The translations under genes were made by a program, and so were the position numbers. From JABFRJ01 sp033812735 (GTDB lineage Bacteria > Pseudomonadota > Alphaproteobacteria > Rhizobiales > Hyphomicrobiaceae): a stretch of 64,000 nt of DNA. Positions 49,405 to 56,995 of the stretch are shown here, in pieces. The notes beneath the pieces are model-generated. The model was not told the DNA's origin. It saw only the letters and a list, made by a program, of their open reading frames with translations, and did not search any database. Every line of letters starts with the position of its first letter. Position 1 is the first letter of the stretch. Location: assembly GCA_033812735.1 (NCBI GenBank), contig JAPXTA010000005.1:3232-67231 (forward strand), read 5' to 3'.

Positions 49405-49826
49405 TCGATCCAAGATCGAAGCTAGATGAGTGGCTTGAGCCTCCGAAACCTGGATCTTGGCGAGCGCGACTGGAACCCATCGCCGTCTGGCCGATCGCTA
49501 TTGCCGCGTGTCTCTTGCTCATTTTTTTCGCCGAAGGCCTATCCTGGCCGTTCCGGCCGATCGAATGGCGGATGCGCAATGACTTCAGCGACGGGCTGGC
49601 TGCCGAATACCGAATGATCTGGAATGGCCGGCGCTACGAAATCGATCTGCAGTGCCCTACCGGGCATCGTCGCGTCCGTTTGACGAGCGAGGCCGAGATG
49701 ATGGCATTGCAGCGTGTCGAACGCGAAGTTGAGATGTGCAAGGCTGTCGCCGTTCGCCGCCTTTGCCCGTGGGGCGTGGTCTCGTTTTTCAGATGCGAGC
49801 CGACGAGGCGGGAGGTATTTCCGTAG
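49401..49826 (+). CDS. Paralogous membrane protein, one cysteine-containing domain
   Basis: 141 residues from the ATG at 49401, which overlaps the preceding stop as ATGA; the frame itself is open from 49320. One membrane segment at about residues 24-45 follows a short cytoplasmic start (PKPGSWRARLEPIAVWPIAI). The outer part has one unit YEIDLQCPTGHRRVRLTSEA ending in a Cys near residue 110, clearly the same module as in the upstream protein (YEIELECP...RLSA). Both are likely made together and may pair in the membrane. Function unknown. Confidence 0.68.
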   Translation: MIDPRSKLDEWLEPPKPGSWRARLEPIAVWPIAIAACLLLIFFAEGLSWPFRPIEWRMRNDFSDGLAAEYRMIWNGRRYEIDLQCPTGHRRVRLTSEAEMMALQRVEREVEMCKAVAVRRLCPWGVVSFFRCEPTRREVFP

Positions 49827-49904
49827 GCGTGGTTTGCGGCGACAGCGCTTGACCCGGCACGAATAGCGGGCTTCCCTGATGAAAATCATGCAGGGAGAGA
49901 ACGG

Positions 49905-50765
49905 ATGTCTCAAGTTAAGGTGCGGCCGTTGTCGGATGTGCTCGGCGCTGAAATCACAGGCGTCGATCTCAACAGTCTCGACGATGCTGGGTTCAAGACG
50001 ATCGAGGACGCGCTGCACGCGCATCTGGTTGTGAAGATCCCGGGGCAATCGGTGACGCCCGAGAACTTCGTCGCGTTCTCGAAGCGGTTCGGCAAGCCCG
50101 AGCCGCACGTGATCGACCAGTTCCATCACAAAGCCGATCCGAACATTCTCATTTTGTCGAACCGCAAGAACGAGCGCGGTGAGAATATCGGCCTTGCGGA
50201 CGGTGGCACGTATTTCCATTCGGATTATTCTTATCTCGCGGTGCCGGCGCGGTGCACGATGCTGTTCGCCATCGAGATCCCGGGCGACGATGCGGGGACG
50301 ACGTTCGCAAATCAGCGGAAGGCCTACGAGGATCTGCCTAGTGACGTGAAGTCGAAGCTCGACGGGCTGGTATGCCGGCATCACTACGGCAACCGCGACG
50401 TCAAGGACGAGGCGGCGCGGACGGCGGCGTCGAAGCTCTCGGATGACCAAAAGCAAAGGGTGACGTGGGTGCATCATCCGCTGGTGCGGAAGCATCCGCA
50501 TGTGGGCGCGAAGTCGCTCTATGCGGTGTCGGGGTCGTCGTATGGGATCGAGGGCATGGGGGACGACGAAGCCGTCAGCCTGCTCGATGAACTCAAGGAG
50601 CACAGCACGGCGCGCGCCTATTGTTATACGCCGACTTACAAGCCGGGCGACGTCGTCATCTGGGACAATTGCTCGTTGCTGCACTCAGCGCCGCTGATCG
50701 ATCCGAACCGGCCGCGGACGTTGTGGCGGATCACGGTGAAGGACAAAGGGCCGACGATCGGTTGA
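49905..50765 (+). CDS. TauD/TfdA-family Fe(II)/2-oxoglutarate dioxygenase
   Basis: 286 residues, cytoplasmic. Iron ligands are visible as H-x-D in TYFHSDYSYL and the distal His in IWDNCSLLHSAPLI; the 2-oxoglutarate Arg is in RTLWRITVKD. The N-terminal VRPLSDVLGAEITGVDL is typical of the family. Members release sulfite from taurine, split phenoxyacetates or act on other small acids, so the substrate is open. The ATG at 49905 follows GGGAGAGA. There is no sulfonate ABC transporter nearby. Confidence 0.9.
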   Translation: MSQVKVRPLSDVLGAEITGVDLNSLDDAGFKTIEDALHAHLVVKIPGQSVTPENFVAFSKRFGKPEPHVIDQFHHKADPNILILSNRKNERGENIGLADGGTYFHSDYSYLAVPARCTMLFAIEIPGDDAGTTFANQRKAYEDLPSDVKSKLDGLVCRHHYGNRDVKDEAARTAASKLSDDQKQRVTWVHHPLVRKHPHVGAKSLYAVSGSSYGIEGMGDDEAVSLLDELKEHSTARAYCYTPTYKPGDVVIWDNCSLLHSAPLIDPNRPRTLWRITVKDKGPTIG

Positions 50766-50789
50766 GGGGGCTTCCGCCGCTGTGCCGGT

Positions 50790-51707
50790 TCAACGGCGCT
50801 TGTGCTTGTTCTTTTTCGTGCCGAAGGGATGCTGCGGCCTCGGCGCCGTTGCCGCAGCGATCGACTGGGCGGCGGGCTCCGTGGTTTCGGGAAGGCCGAG
50901 GTCGCGGCGCAGGCGCTGGATTTCGGCCATGAGAGCGGCAGTCTCGGCGTGGCTCGATTGCTGCGATTTGTCTTCGTCCTGCTTGTGCTGCTGGTTGATG
51001 GCGTCGACGACGATGCCGATGAACAGGTTCAGGACCATGAACGTCGCGAGGATGATGTAGGGAACGAAGAAGATCCAGGCGTAGGGGTATTTCTCCATGA
51101 CCGGACGAACGATTTCGCCGGACCAGCCTTCGAGCGTCATGATCTGAAAGAAGGTAAAGAACGAGGCGCCGAGCGTGCCGAACTTTTCCGGGAAGTCGTC
51201 GCCGAACATCTTGGTCGCCATGACGGCGAAGACGTAGTTGATGAGCAGAAGGAGAATGATGATCGAGCCCATGCTGGGGATGGCAGATAAAAGGCTCGCG
51301 ACGACGCGGCGGATCGAGGGGATCGCGGAGATCAGCCGCAGGGCGCGCAGGATGCGCAGGGCGCGCAGAATGGAAAGCTGGCCGGACGCGGGCATCAGGG
51401 CGATGGCGACCACGGCGGTGTCGAAGAGGCTCCAGGGATCGCGCCAGAAGGCCGAGCGGAACACCAGCATGCGGGCGGCGAGTTCGAAGACGAAGATCGC
51501 CAACATGATCTGATCTAGAACGTGAAGGATGTGTCCGTAGCTCGCCATCACCGTTTTCGAGGTTTCGAGGCCGAGCGTGATGGCGTTCAAAACGATGACG
51601 GCGATGATCGCCTTCTCGAAGCGGGGATCAGTGACCAGGCGGGCGAGGCGCGGGAAAGAGCTGGCGGCGACAACGTCACTGATGGGGGCGCTTTGATTGG
51701 CCGTCAC
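50790..51707 (-). CDS. Voltage-gated ion channel (bacterial sodium-channel type)
   Basis: Single-domain six-segment ion channel, 305 residues from a GTG at 51707; the frame is open to 51785. S1-S4 start near FEKAIIAVIVLNAITLGLET. S4 carries repeated arginines (ILRALRILRALRLISAIPS, then RR). The pore loop has FQIMTLEGWSGE, a selectivity filter related to the TLESW of NaChBac, then S6 FMVLNLFIGIVVDAINQQ. The tail includes a helix ETAALMAEIQRLRRDLG suited to four-helix coiled-coil assembly, and ends in a run of basic residues. Likely a homotetrameric sodium channel, with ion selectivity uncertain because of the changed filter. Confidence 0.88.
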   Translation of the reverse strand: MTANQSAPISDVVAASSFPRLARLVTDPRFEKAIIAVIVLNAITLGLETSKTVMASYGHILHVLDQIMLAIFVFELAARMLVFRSAFWRDPWSLFDTAVVAIALMPASGQLSILRALRILRALRLISAIPSIRRVVASLLSAIPSMGSIIILLLLINYVFAVMATKMFGDDFPEKFGTLGASFFTFFQIMTLEGWSGEIVRPVMEKYPYAWIFFVPYIILATFMVLNLFIGIVVDAINQQHKQDEDKSQQSSHAETAALMAEIQRLRRDLGLPETTEPAAQSIAAATAPRPQHPFGTKKNKHKRR

Positions 51708-51828
51708 GGGGAGCTCTCGGTTGCCTCGACAGAAAAGCGCCGGCCACAGGGGACCGGCGCTGGCGATTTGGGCATCGATGTGCAAGCGTTCAAGGCGAGC
51801 GGCCGGATCGTCCTAGCCAAAATTTCGA

Positions 51829-52398
51829 TCAATCCTTGGCGCGCTCGACGTAAGTGCCGTCGGCCGTCATGACGATGACGCGGATGCCGCTTTCGATATG
51901 CGGCGGGACCATGATTCGCGCGCCGTTCTCGAGCTTGGCAGTCTTGTAGGATGACGACGCCGTTTGACCGCGCACGACCGGTTCGGCCTCGACGATCTGG
52001 AGCGTTACCTTGGCGGGAAGCTCGATGGCGACGGGGGTGCCTTCAAAGAGCTGAACCGAGCAGCTCATGTTCTCTTGCAGCCACTGGGCCTGTTCGCCGA
52101 TCAAGTCTTTGGAGATCGAGATCTGCTCGAAGGTTTCCGGCTCCATGAAGTTGAAGCCCATATCGTCTTCGTAGAGGTAATTGTAGTTCTTCTCGTCAAG
52201 GAACGCGCGCTCGACGCTTTCGGTCGTGCGGTAGCTTTTGACGATCTTCACGCCGTCGGAGATGCGGCGCATGTCGATGTGGGTCGTCGGCGTGCCCTTG
52301 CCTGGGCGGATGCTTTCGGCCTTCATGACCGTGCACAGGGCGCCGTCGATATCGAGCACGTTGCCTTTGCGCACTTCGCTTGCGATCACTTTAACCAC
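51829..52398 (-). CDS. efp: Translation elongation factor P
   Basis: EF-P relieves ribosome stalling at polyproline stretches. 189 residues in the usual three-domain form. The loop RPGKGTPTTHIDMRR carries Lys34, the residue that EpmA lysylates in gammaproteobacteria; the presence of epmA at 54288 fits. The C-terminal domain shows TVQ-like ESGIRVIVMTADGTYVERAK. Single gene on the minus strand. A GC hairpin (GCGCC-TTCG-GGCGC) lies about 40 bases upstream of the start. Confidence 0.96.
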   Translation of the reverse strand: MVKVIASEVRKGNVLDIDGALCTVMKAESIRPGKGTPTTHIDMRRISDGVKIVKSYRTTESVERAFLDEKNYNYLYEDDMGFNFMEPETFEQISISKDLIGEQAQWLQENMSCSVQLFEGTPVAIELPAKVTLQIVEAEPVVRGQTASSSYKTAKLENGARIMVPPHIESGIRVIVMTADGTYVERAKD

Positions 52399-52503
52399 GG
52401 ATAGTCTCCAGTCTATTCAATGAGTTAGGGCCTTCGCGCGGCGCCTTCGGGCGCACACGAGCCGTCTCGGTTCGCGCGGACGGGCCAATCGAGTTGGCGC
52501 CTT

Positions 52504-53121
52504 TTAGCCGCTTTGCAATCTAAGGCCAAGGGACTTTGGGCGCGGCAGAGCCGGGCCGGTCACCCGTTCGACAATGCCGTATTCGGACAAGGCGTCGAGA
52601 ATCCCGGAGCGGTCGGTTACCGAGATCGCGTGCGATTGACCGAAACCTAGCGGGATGTCGGCGCAGGCAAAACCTGGCGCAAGGGTGGTCAGGAGCTTGC
52701 GCATTTCCTTGGCCCGGCTCGCCTCGTCCAGCACGAAGTCCGAGAGGGCTGAGGTATCGGACCAGATGACGATGACTGCGGCTGCGGCCTTCAATTCGGC
52801 GAGGATGCGCGGGCGGAACAGTTCACCGGAATAAAGCCTGTAGTCCCACCAGACGTCGATGCCGCGCTGTTCGAGCCAACGGGCGAGGACTTTGGCGATG
52901 GCGCGGTCCTTGCGCGCGTATGAAATGAAGACGCGTTGCCTGGGGTTGGTGCTCGGCATCTGTGCCGCTTGAGGCAAGGCTGCCGGGCGCTGGCGTAGAA
53001 TGGCCTCGACCGGTACGCGGCGTTCGTGGCGCGTGGTTACGGCACGGCGCATGGCGTCGGTGCTCAGGCGGGCCGCCCTTTCGATGAGATCTTTTGGTTT
53101 GCGAGCCATTTTGCGCTTCAC
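52504..53121 (-). CDS. TIR-domain protein, third gene of ParA-RHH-TIR cassette
   Basis: 205 residues from a GTG at 53121 that overlaps the RHH stop codon as GTGA (an ATG at 53109 is possible). Residues 10-45 form a basic N-terminal segment with LSTDAMRRAVTTRHERR. A TIR domain spans about residues 62-185: RVFISYARKDRAIAKVLA, the loop GIDVWWDYRLYSGELFRPRI, AAAAVIVIWSDTSALSDFVL and Glu133 in LDEASRA, the position of the catalytic Glu in NAD-cleaving TIR proteins. TIR enzymes of prokaryotic defence hydrolyse NAD or make cyclic ADP-ribose signals. Whether this one does is untested. Translated with ParA and RHH from one transcript. Confidence 0.88.
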   Translation of the reverse strand: MKRKMARKPKDLIERAARLSTDAMRRAVTTRHERRVPVEAILRQRPAALPQAAQMPSTNPRQRVFISYARKDRAIAKVLARWLEQRGIDVWWDYRLYSGELFRPRILAELKAAAAVIVIWSDTSALSDFVLDEASRAKEMRKLLTTLAPGFACADIPLGFGQSHAISVTDRSGILDALSEYGIVERVTGPALPRPKSLGLRLQSG

Positions 53122-53447
53122 GCGATCGGCTTCAAACGGAAGTGTTCAAACATCAAGTTGATCGCGAGGGCGCCGAGCTCTTGGGCCGTCATTCGTTTGG
53201 CGGCTGCCGTGTCGGCGAAAAGCTGCTTTGCGTCCTCGGACAGGTATACGACGACGGCTTTCTTGCCGCGCCGCGACTTCGGTTGCTGGGAGGCGGATTG
53301 AGATGTGGCTGCGGGCTGGTAGGCTGTGGTGCGGCCGTTCTGGCGGCGTGAGGACGCGGCGCGACGCATCGCCTCGGCACTTTTTCTGGCGTGCTCGTCA
53401 AGGCGCTGGGCTGCTTCGGGCGAGAGCTTGCGTTTGGCTTTCGTCAT
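53118..53447 (-). CDS. Ribbon-helix-helix protein, second gene of ParA-RHH-TIR cassette
   Basis: 109 residues. The N-terminal 60 residues are basic and disordered and contain KSAEAMRRAASSRRQNGR, which resembles the start of the TIR protein. The C-terminal part is a ribbon-helix-helix fold: AVVVYLSEDAKQLFADTAAA (strand and helix) then RMTAQELGALAINLMFEHF. The layout matches the small DNA-binding partners of plasmid ParA proteins (ParG/omega type): flexible N-terminus that stimulates the ATPase, RHH that binds operator repeats. It starts with ATGA overlap at the ParA stop. It is the best candidate to bind the repeats at 54145-54196. Confidence 0.88.
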   Translation of the reverse strand: MTKAKRKLSPEAAQRLDEHARKSAEAMRRAASSRRQNGRTTAYQPAATSQSASQQPKSRRGKKAVVVYLSEDAKQLFADTAAAKRMTAQELGALAINLMFEHFRLKPIA

Positions 53448-54115
53448 ACGGTCTCCCGTTTGCGGGCGCGTTCGATACGGCGATCGTGCTTCAACAATTC
53501 ATCGAGCAGCTGGTCGACGATGTCGGCGGCGCGCTTGTTGCCGCCTTTTTCAGTGATGCCTTTGCCAGATGACAGCGTGGTTGCGAAGGCCGACTGGTTC
53601 GGCAGTTGGGTGTCGAGCAGCGGCACGTCGTAGACGTCGCGGGCGAGGCGTACGATCTCGGCTTCCATCTTCTTGTCGCCGTTCGAGGCCGTGCGGACCA
53701 CGACGGTGCGGCTGAGCTTCGAACTGTCCTGCAAGGCGTGGAGCGTTTCGTCGAGCGCCTGGACATCCAGGAACGACGACTTTGTCGGCACGATGATCAT
53801 TTGTGCCGCGCTGTCGGCCCGAAGCGTCGTATTGTTGGTGGCGGCAGGGGTATCGATCAGCACGAGGTCGGTGCCGGACTGGCGGGCGCCTTCGATCATA
53901 CCCTCGAGATCATACATCGAGCCGTGGACGATGGCAGGCGCCGGCGTGCGGACTTTGCGCTGGCGCAGTTCAGCCCATTTCTCGGCGGACCGAAGCGTGT
54001 CGAGATCGGCGACGGAGACGGCAAGCCCGCGTTCGATTGCGGCAACGGCAGTGTGGAGCAACAGCGTGGTCTTGCCGCTGCCGCCCTTTTGATTTCTGAC
54101 CGTCCAGATACGCAT
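53444..54115 (-). CDS. ParA-family ATPase, first gene of ParA-RHH-TIR cassette
   Basis: 223 residues from the ATG at 54115 (a GTG at 54121 is also in frame). It has the deviant Walker A NQKGGSGKTT (residues 9-17), the switch region SVADLDTLRSAEKWAEL and Walker B DLVLIDTPA. The compact size and lack of an N-terminal DNA-binding domain are those of type Ib plasmid/ParF-like ParA proteins. It is not next to a chromosomal parB or gid genes, so it is not the main chromosome segregation ATPase. First of three overlapping genes. It may oligomerise on DNA and position the RHH and TIR proteins. Confidence 0.92.
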   Translation of the reverse strand: MRIWTVRNQKGGSGKTTLLLHTAVAAIERGLAVSVADLDTLRSAEKWAELRQRKVRTPAPAIVHGSMYDLEGMIEGARQSGTDLVLIDTPAATNNTTLRADSAAQMIIVPTKSSFLDVQALDETLHALQDSSKLSRTVVVRTASNGDKKMEAEIVRLARDVYDVPLLDTQLPNQSAFATTLSSGKGITEKGGNKRAADIVDQLLDELLKHDRRIERARKRETV

Positions 54116-54144
54116 CGTCACGCAACTCGCTCGGACACTTCGGG

Positions 54145-54197
54145 TGCTTACATCCGGTGTGCTTACATATGCTAGCACGTGTAAACACGCTTACATG
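54145..54197. repeat. Iteron-like operator cluster upstream of the ParA gene
   Basis: Three direct copies of GCTTACAT at 54146-54153, 54161-54168 and 54189-54196 (15 and 28 bases apart), two of them preceded by T to give TGCTTACAT. An imperfect inverted copy, TGTAAAC, lies at 54180-54186. The cluster lies 30-80 bases upstream of the ParA start. Such direct repeats are typical operator/centromere sites of ParA-RHH modules. Confidence 0.75.
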
Positions 54198-54225
54198 CCG
54201 ACATGCTTAGAATGTGGCGGCGGGT

Positions 54226-54254
54226 TTGACAAGCAAGTATGGGCGGCGTTAGGC
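54226..54254 (+). promoter_or_regulatory. Possible epmA promoter
   Basis: A perfect TTGACA at 54226-54231 with a weak TTAGGC 17 bases on, 34 bases before the epmA start. The -35 is strong; the -10 is poor. It sits just outside the repeat cluster. Confidence 0.4.
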
Positions 54255-54287
54255 GGAAGGTGTGCGCTACGGACCGAGACCAATGTC

Positions 54288-55319
54288 ATGACCAGCGAGC
54301 CGTTCTGGAGACCCACGCGTCACGCCGACCGGCGGCCGCTGCTTGCTGCACGCGGCAAGATCAAGAGCACGATCCGGCTGTGGTTCGAGGCGCAAGGGTT
54401 TACCGAGGTCGAGACCGCGGCGTTGCAAATTTCGCCCGGGAACGAGACGCATCTGCATGCGTTCAGAACCGACTTCGTCACGGAGGCGGGGGCGCGGTCG
54501 CCGTATTACCTGCATACCTCGCCCGAGTTCGCGATGAAGAAATTGCTCGCGGCCGGCGAGACGAAGATCTTCAACTTCGCGCCGGTTTATCGCAATGGCG
54601 AACGGGGGCGGCTCCATGCGCCCGAGTTCACGATGCTCGAATGGTATCGGGTTGGGGAGCCCTACACAAAGCTGATGGAGGATTGCGCCAACATCGCGCG
54701 GATCGCGGCCGATGTGACGGGGCGCTGGGAGTGGTCGTGGCGCGAGCGGGCGTGCGATGTCCGCAAGTGGGATTGGACCACGCTGCATCAGGCGTTTTTT
54801 CAATTCGCGACCATTCAGCTCGATGACACTTTCGAGGGGGGCGCCGTCAATCTTGCTGCCATGAAGCGGGAGGCTGAACGGATCGGCATCCGTGTCGCCG
54901 AGGACGACACCTGGTCGGATCTTTTCAGCCGCATTCTCGCCGAGCGTATCGAGCCTTGGCTCGGCTCACACCGGATCGAGATGCTCTGCGAATATCCAAC
55001 ACACGAAGCGGCGCTGGCGCGACCGACGGCGCATGATCCGCGGGTTGCCGAACGGTTCGAGATGTACGTCTGCGGCGTCGAACTTGCCAATGCGTTCGGT
55101 GAGCTGACGGATGCGGGCGAGCAGCGGCGACGGTTCGAAGCCGAGATGGCGGAGAAAGAGCGGATCTACGGCCGGCGCTATCCGATCGACGAGGATTTTC
55201 TCGAGGCGCTTGCGACAATGCCAGCGGCGTCGGGCTGTGCGCTCGGGTTCGACCGGCTCGTCATGCTGGCGACGGGTGCTCCTGATGTCGCAGCGGTGCA
55301 GTGGACGCCGGTGATGTGA
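54288..55319 (+). CDS. epmA: EF-P lysine ligase (PoxA/GenX)
   Basis: Class II lysyl-tRNA-synthetase-like enzyme without the anticodon domain that attaches beta-lysine to Lys34 of EF-P. 343 residues from the ATG at 54288; the frame is open from 54144 but the conserved start is MTSEPFWRPTRHADRR. Motif 2 is seen in VYRNGERGRLHAPEFTMLEW. ERFEMYVCGVELANAFGELT and the motif 3 region GCALGFDRLVML complete the active site. The aminomutase EpmB is not in the window. It is divergent from efp with the three-gene cassette between them. Confidence 0.95.
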   Translation: MTSEPFWRPTRHADRRPLLAARGKIKSTIRLWFEAQGFTEVETAALQISPGNETHLHAFRTDFVTEAGARSPYYLHTSPEFAMKKLLAAGETKIFNFAPVYRNGERGRLHAPEFTMLEWYRVGEPYTKLMEDCANIARIAADVTGRWEWSWRERACDVRKWDWTTLHQAFFQFATIQLDDTFEGGAVNLAAMKREAERIGIRVAEDDTWSDLFSRILAERIEPWLGSHRIEMLCEYPTHEAALARPTAHDPRVAERFEMYVCGVELANAFGELTDAGEQRRRFEAEMAEKERIYGRRYPIDEDFLEALATMPAASGCALGFDRLVMLATGAPDVAAVQWTPVM

Positions 55320-55541
55320 CGGCAATCGGCAATCGGCAATCGTCGCCTTGCGAATTCCGCCGTGTGACCTTCCTCCTGCCACGAACTCATTGAATTCATT
55401 GGTTTCGCAAGCCGTGCCACAAGGCGGGAACGGCGGGCGTATTGGCGCGCTGGATTCGAGCGCGATGGCAATGGTTTCGCTCGTAGACCTCACATGTCTA
55501 GTGAGGTGAGGCGGCGGGCGAGACGAGGAAGTGGGCAAGCG

Positions 55542-56987
55542 ATGCGACGTCCGGGCGAACTTCTGTCACGGCGGGATCTGATCAAGACGTTCGGGTTGTC
55601 GGCGCTGTTGATCCATCCGGTGCTGCGGTCGATGGCTTACGCGGCGGCGACGCCGTATGCCGACGCGCCGCGCTACATCATGTTCTTCAAGGGCGGGGCG
55701 TTCTATCCGAGCAAGACGAACCCGGCGTCCATCGACGATCTGGCGGGCACGCCCATTGCTCCCCTGCAACCGCATGCCAAGGACATCATCCTCTTCAAGA
55801 ACATGAACATCCACGGCGGGTCGCCAAAGAGCGACGGCTATAAGGAAGAGCACGCTGCGGGGACGCTCGGGTGTACGACCGGCAACAGCTACAAGTATTT
55901 CAAGAACGACAGCTACTTCGCCTACACCGACAACGAGTCCATCGATGTGCGGATCGCGAACCACTACAAGTCGCGCAAGGATCTCGCCGATGTGCCGCTT
56001 GCGAGCCTGCATATCGCTGCAGGTGCGCACTCGGATGCCGATCAGGTAGGGATCGGCACGCGCTTCATTTCGTTCAGGGCCAGGCAGCCGGGCGATACGC
56101 GCTATGGCAATGCGATCGAACCGATCCAGGACTCCGGCCAAGTTTACGACATGCTGATGCGGGCGGCGGCAACGGCATGTGCGGCCAAGTCCAACCAACC
56201 GGGCCGCGACACGGCGAATATGAGTGCGGCGTTGGCGCGGCGAGCGGCCGTGGTCGATTTTCTGGTGGACGATATCAAGGACGCAAAGCGGCGTTACGGC
56301 ATGGACACCGAGCATGCGCGCAAGCTCGACGGCATGCTGGAGGCCTGGAGCGATAGCGAGCAGGCGGCGCGGCGGCAGTCGGTGGCGGCGAAGGAGCCTT
56401 CGGCAAAGGCGGCGAAATCTTCAACGGCATGCACGGCCATGGCGCGGCCTAACGGTAACGGGGCGAACAAGCAGAGCCTCGACGTGCTCTCGCCGGTGCA
56501 CGATCAGATGATCGATCTCATTCGCTTCGCGTTCGAACTCGATCTGACGCGGGTGGTCGCGTTCACGCTGTCGGGGGGATCGAGCGGGCAGACGTGGCCG
56601 AGCCGCGGCGTGCATCAGGCGCATCATCAGCTCGAGCATAGCGGCAACGTCGACGGTCTCGTGAAAATCGACACGTATTATGCCGAGAAGTTCGCGAAGC
56701 TGCTTTCTGCATTGAAGTCGGTCGATGACGGCGGCGGGCGGACGGCGGTCTACAACAGCTCGGTGTTTCTCGGCATGGAATGCTGGAGCAATTCGTCGAG
56801 CGGTCATTATCTCACGAACATTCCGTTCGTGTTCGCGGGGCAGGGTGGCGGGCGGTTCCAGACAGGCCGGATGATCAACGCCAGCGGCCGCAACAACAAC
56901 GATGTGCATGTGTCGTGCCTCAACGCGGCCGGCATTTCGACGAAGACGTTCGGGCTCGCGAGCCTGTGCCAGGGACCGATCATTTGA
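55542..56987 (+). CDS. DUF1552 protein with Tat signal
   Basis: 481 residues from the ATG at 55542; the frame extends to 55494. The N-terminus has the Tat motif SRRDLIKTFGLSALLIHPVL. The rest is DUF1552: RYIMFFKGGAFYPSKTNPAS, AAGTLGCTTGNSYKYFKNDS, and GSSGQTWPSRGVHQAHHQLE, ending in a typical GMECWSNSSSGHY..NIPFVFAGQGG segment. The family belongs to the sulfatase-like/DUF1501 group of exported proteins and its activity is unknown. It occurs almost always just before a DUF1592/DUF1588/DUF1585 gene, as here, 8 bases apart. Confidence 0.88.
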   Translation: MRRPGELLSRRDLIKTFGLSALLIHPVLRSMAYAAATPYADAPRYIMFFKGGAFYPSKTNPASIDDLAGTPIAPLQPHAKDIILFKNMNIHGGSPKSDGYKEEHAAGTLGCTTGNSYKYFKNDSYFAYTDNESIDVRIANHYKSRKDLADVPLASLHIAAGAHSDADQVGIGTRFISFRARQPGDTRYGNAIEPIQDSGQVYDMLMRAAATACAAKSNQPGRDTANMSAALARRAAVVDFLVDDIKDAKRRYGMDTEHARKLDGMLEAWSDSEQAARRQSVAAKEPSAKAAKSSTACTAMARPNGNGANKQSLDVLSPVHDQMIDLIRFAFELDLTRVVAFTLSGGSSGQTWPSRGVHQAHHQLEHSGNVDGLVKIDTYYAEKFAKLLSALKSVDDGGGRTAVYNSSVFLGMECWSNSSSGHYLTNIPFVFAGQGGGRFQTGRMINASGRNNNDVHVSCLNAAGISTKTFGLASLCQGPII

Positions 56988-56995
56988 GGGCCGGC

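Noticed and set aside
49539..50684. 381-codon frame antisense to the TauD-family gene
   Set aside because: Arg-rich shadow frame; the plus-strand protein has all dioxygenase motifs.
53444..54115. Main chromosome partition ParA or MinD
   Set aside because: No parB, gid or min genes nearby, small size, RHH partner instead of ParB.
54145..54197. Plasmid replication origin at the repeat cluster
   Set aside because: No Rep gene, no AT-rich unwinding region, and the setting is chromosomal housekeeping genes; operator is simpler.
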